Shown here: positions 63,794 to 64,000 of the stretch, one piece after another
How the letters are laid out: every line of letters starts with the position of its first letter
Numbering within the stretch: position 1 is the stretch's first letter
Assembly: GCA_028281765.1 (NCBI GenBank)
Contig: JANQJF010000068.1
Coordinates: 1-64,000 of the forward strand
Source of the DNA: Planctomycetota bacterium
GTDB lineage: Bacteria > Planctomycetota > UBA1135 > UBA2386
Direction: 5' to 3'
Length of the DNA: 64,000 nt
Made by a program: the position numbers and the translations under genes
The notes under the pieces: model-generated
What the model saw: the letters and a program-made list of their open reading frames with translations, nothing else
Told to the model about the DNA's origin: nothing
Databases searched by the model: none

Positions 63794-64000
63794 ATGAGTG
63801 CGCACGAGACGGCCAACGAGGAAGAGTTCGACGTCGCGGGCTTCTCGATTGTCCTCTTCGTCAACGACAATCGACCAGCGGTCCGCGGGGAGCTGACCGC
63901 CGTCCTCGAAGAAGGGTTCGGCTGTTCGCTCCAGGCGATCGAGACCGACCCGCTGCCGCTCGGCGATCGCCAGGCCGTGCTCACCGCGCTCGAGTCCGTC
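63794..64000 (+). CDS. Partial gene, product not recognised (runs off the window)
   Basis: An ATG at 63794 opens a frame still open at the window end (69 codons). The visible part starts MSAHETANEEEFDVAG, then a hydrophobic strand FSIVLFVNDN, VRGELTAVLEEGFG and DRQAVLTALESV. It has no signal peptide and an alpha/beta look. Codon use is like the neighbouring genes. Too short to name; no good Shine-Dalgarno lies before it. Confidence 0.6.
   Translation, partial: MSAHETANEEEFDVAGFSIVLFVNDNRPAVRGELTAVLEEGFGCSLQAIETDPLPLGDRQAVLTALESV

Overview
The window is 64 kb of high-GC (about two thirds G+C) bacterial chromosome. It carries about 47 intact protein genes (one cut by the right edge), one tRNA-Pro and two decayed genes. 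Gene content suggests a planctomycete of one of the deep marine lineages. The evidence is a large set of unrelated secreted repeat proteins (FG-GAP/VCBS, kelch, Asp-box, beta-helix, CRTAC1/ASPIC-UnbV types), many sharing a weakly conserved all-beta C-terminal module of about 110 residues, together with a secreted tricorn-type protease, a di-haem peroxidase, and FAD, Rieske and GcvT-type enzymes scattered in short operons. The assignment is an inference from style of gene content, not from a marker gene.

Layout. 0-3.8 kb: tRNA-Pro, then an overlapping trio DUF4266 lipoprotein, DUF3570 beta-barrel and ApbE flavin transferase, facing a DmpA-type P1 peptidase. 3.9-13.5 kb: secreted propeller-like protein, GT4 glycosyltransferase, di-haem peroxidase with C-terminal module, NnrS coupled to an S9 peptidase, small conserved protein, squalene-cyclase-fold protein. 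13.6-28.4 kb: mostly minus strand, with a stand-alone module protein, saccharopine dehydrogenase-like protein, Lys-tailed methyltransferase, FAD protein, GT39-like transferase, ASPIC/UnbV and FG-GAP proteins, DegT aminotransferase and a hybrid histidine kinase. 28.5-36.7 kb: plus strand, with Gfo/Idh, radical SAM, methyltransferase, purD, Fur-family regulator, NtrC-family regulator and MscS. 36.8-48 kb: tricorn-like protease, a second radical SAM protein, tandem beta-helix paralogues, a NatAB-like ABC exporter, a broken kelch gene and a Cys/Lys-rich secreted protein. 48-57.4 kb: a coupled operon GcvT-like - FAD oxidoreductase - FAD oxidoreductase, and a choline-monooxygenase-like Rieske gene lying between two sialidase-like paralogues. 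57.4-64 kb: purQ-purL (PurL carrying two PurS-like domains), accA, a PDZ protein with an unusual leader, and a partial gene.

Two window-wide patterns stand out. First, all 17 clear type I signal peptides end in Ala-Gln, so cleavage would expose N-terminal glutamine. This is the pattern named the Q-rule in Bacteroidetes, where the Gln is cyclised to pyroglutamate. Second, the exported proteins share a C-terminal module on very different N-terminal folds, as expected of a sorting or anchoring tag. Together they suggest a dedicated export and maturation route for the cell-surface proteins of this lineage.
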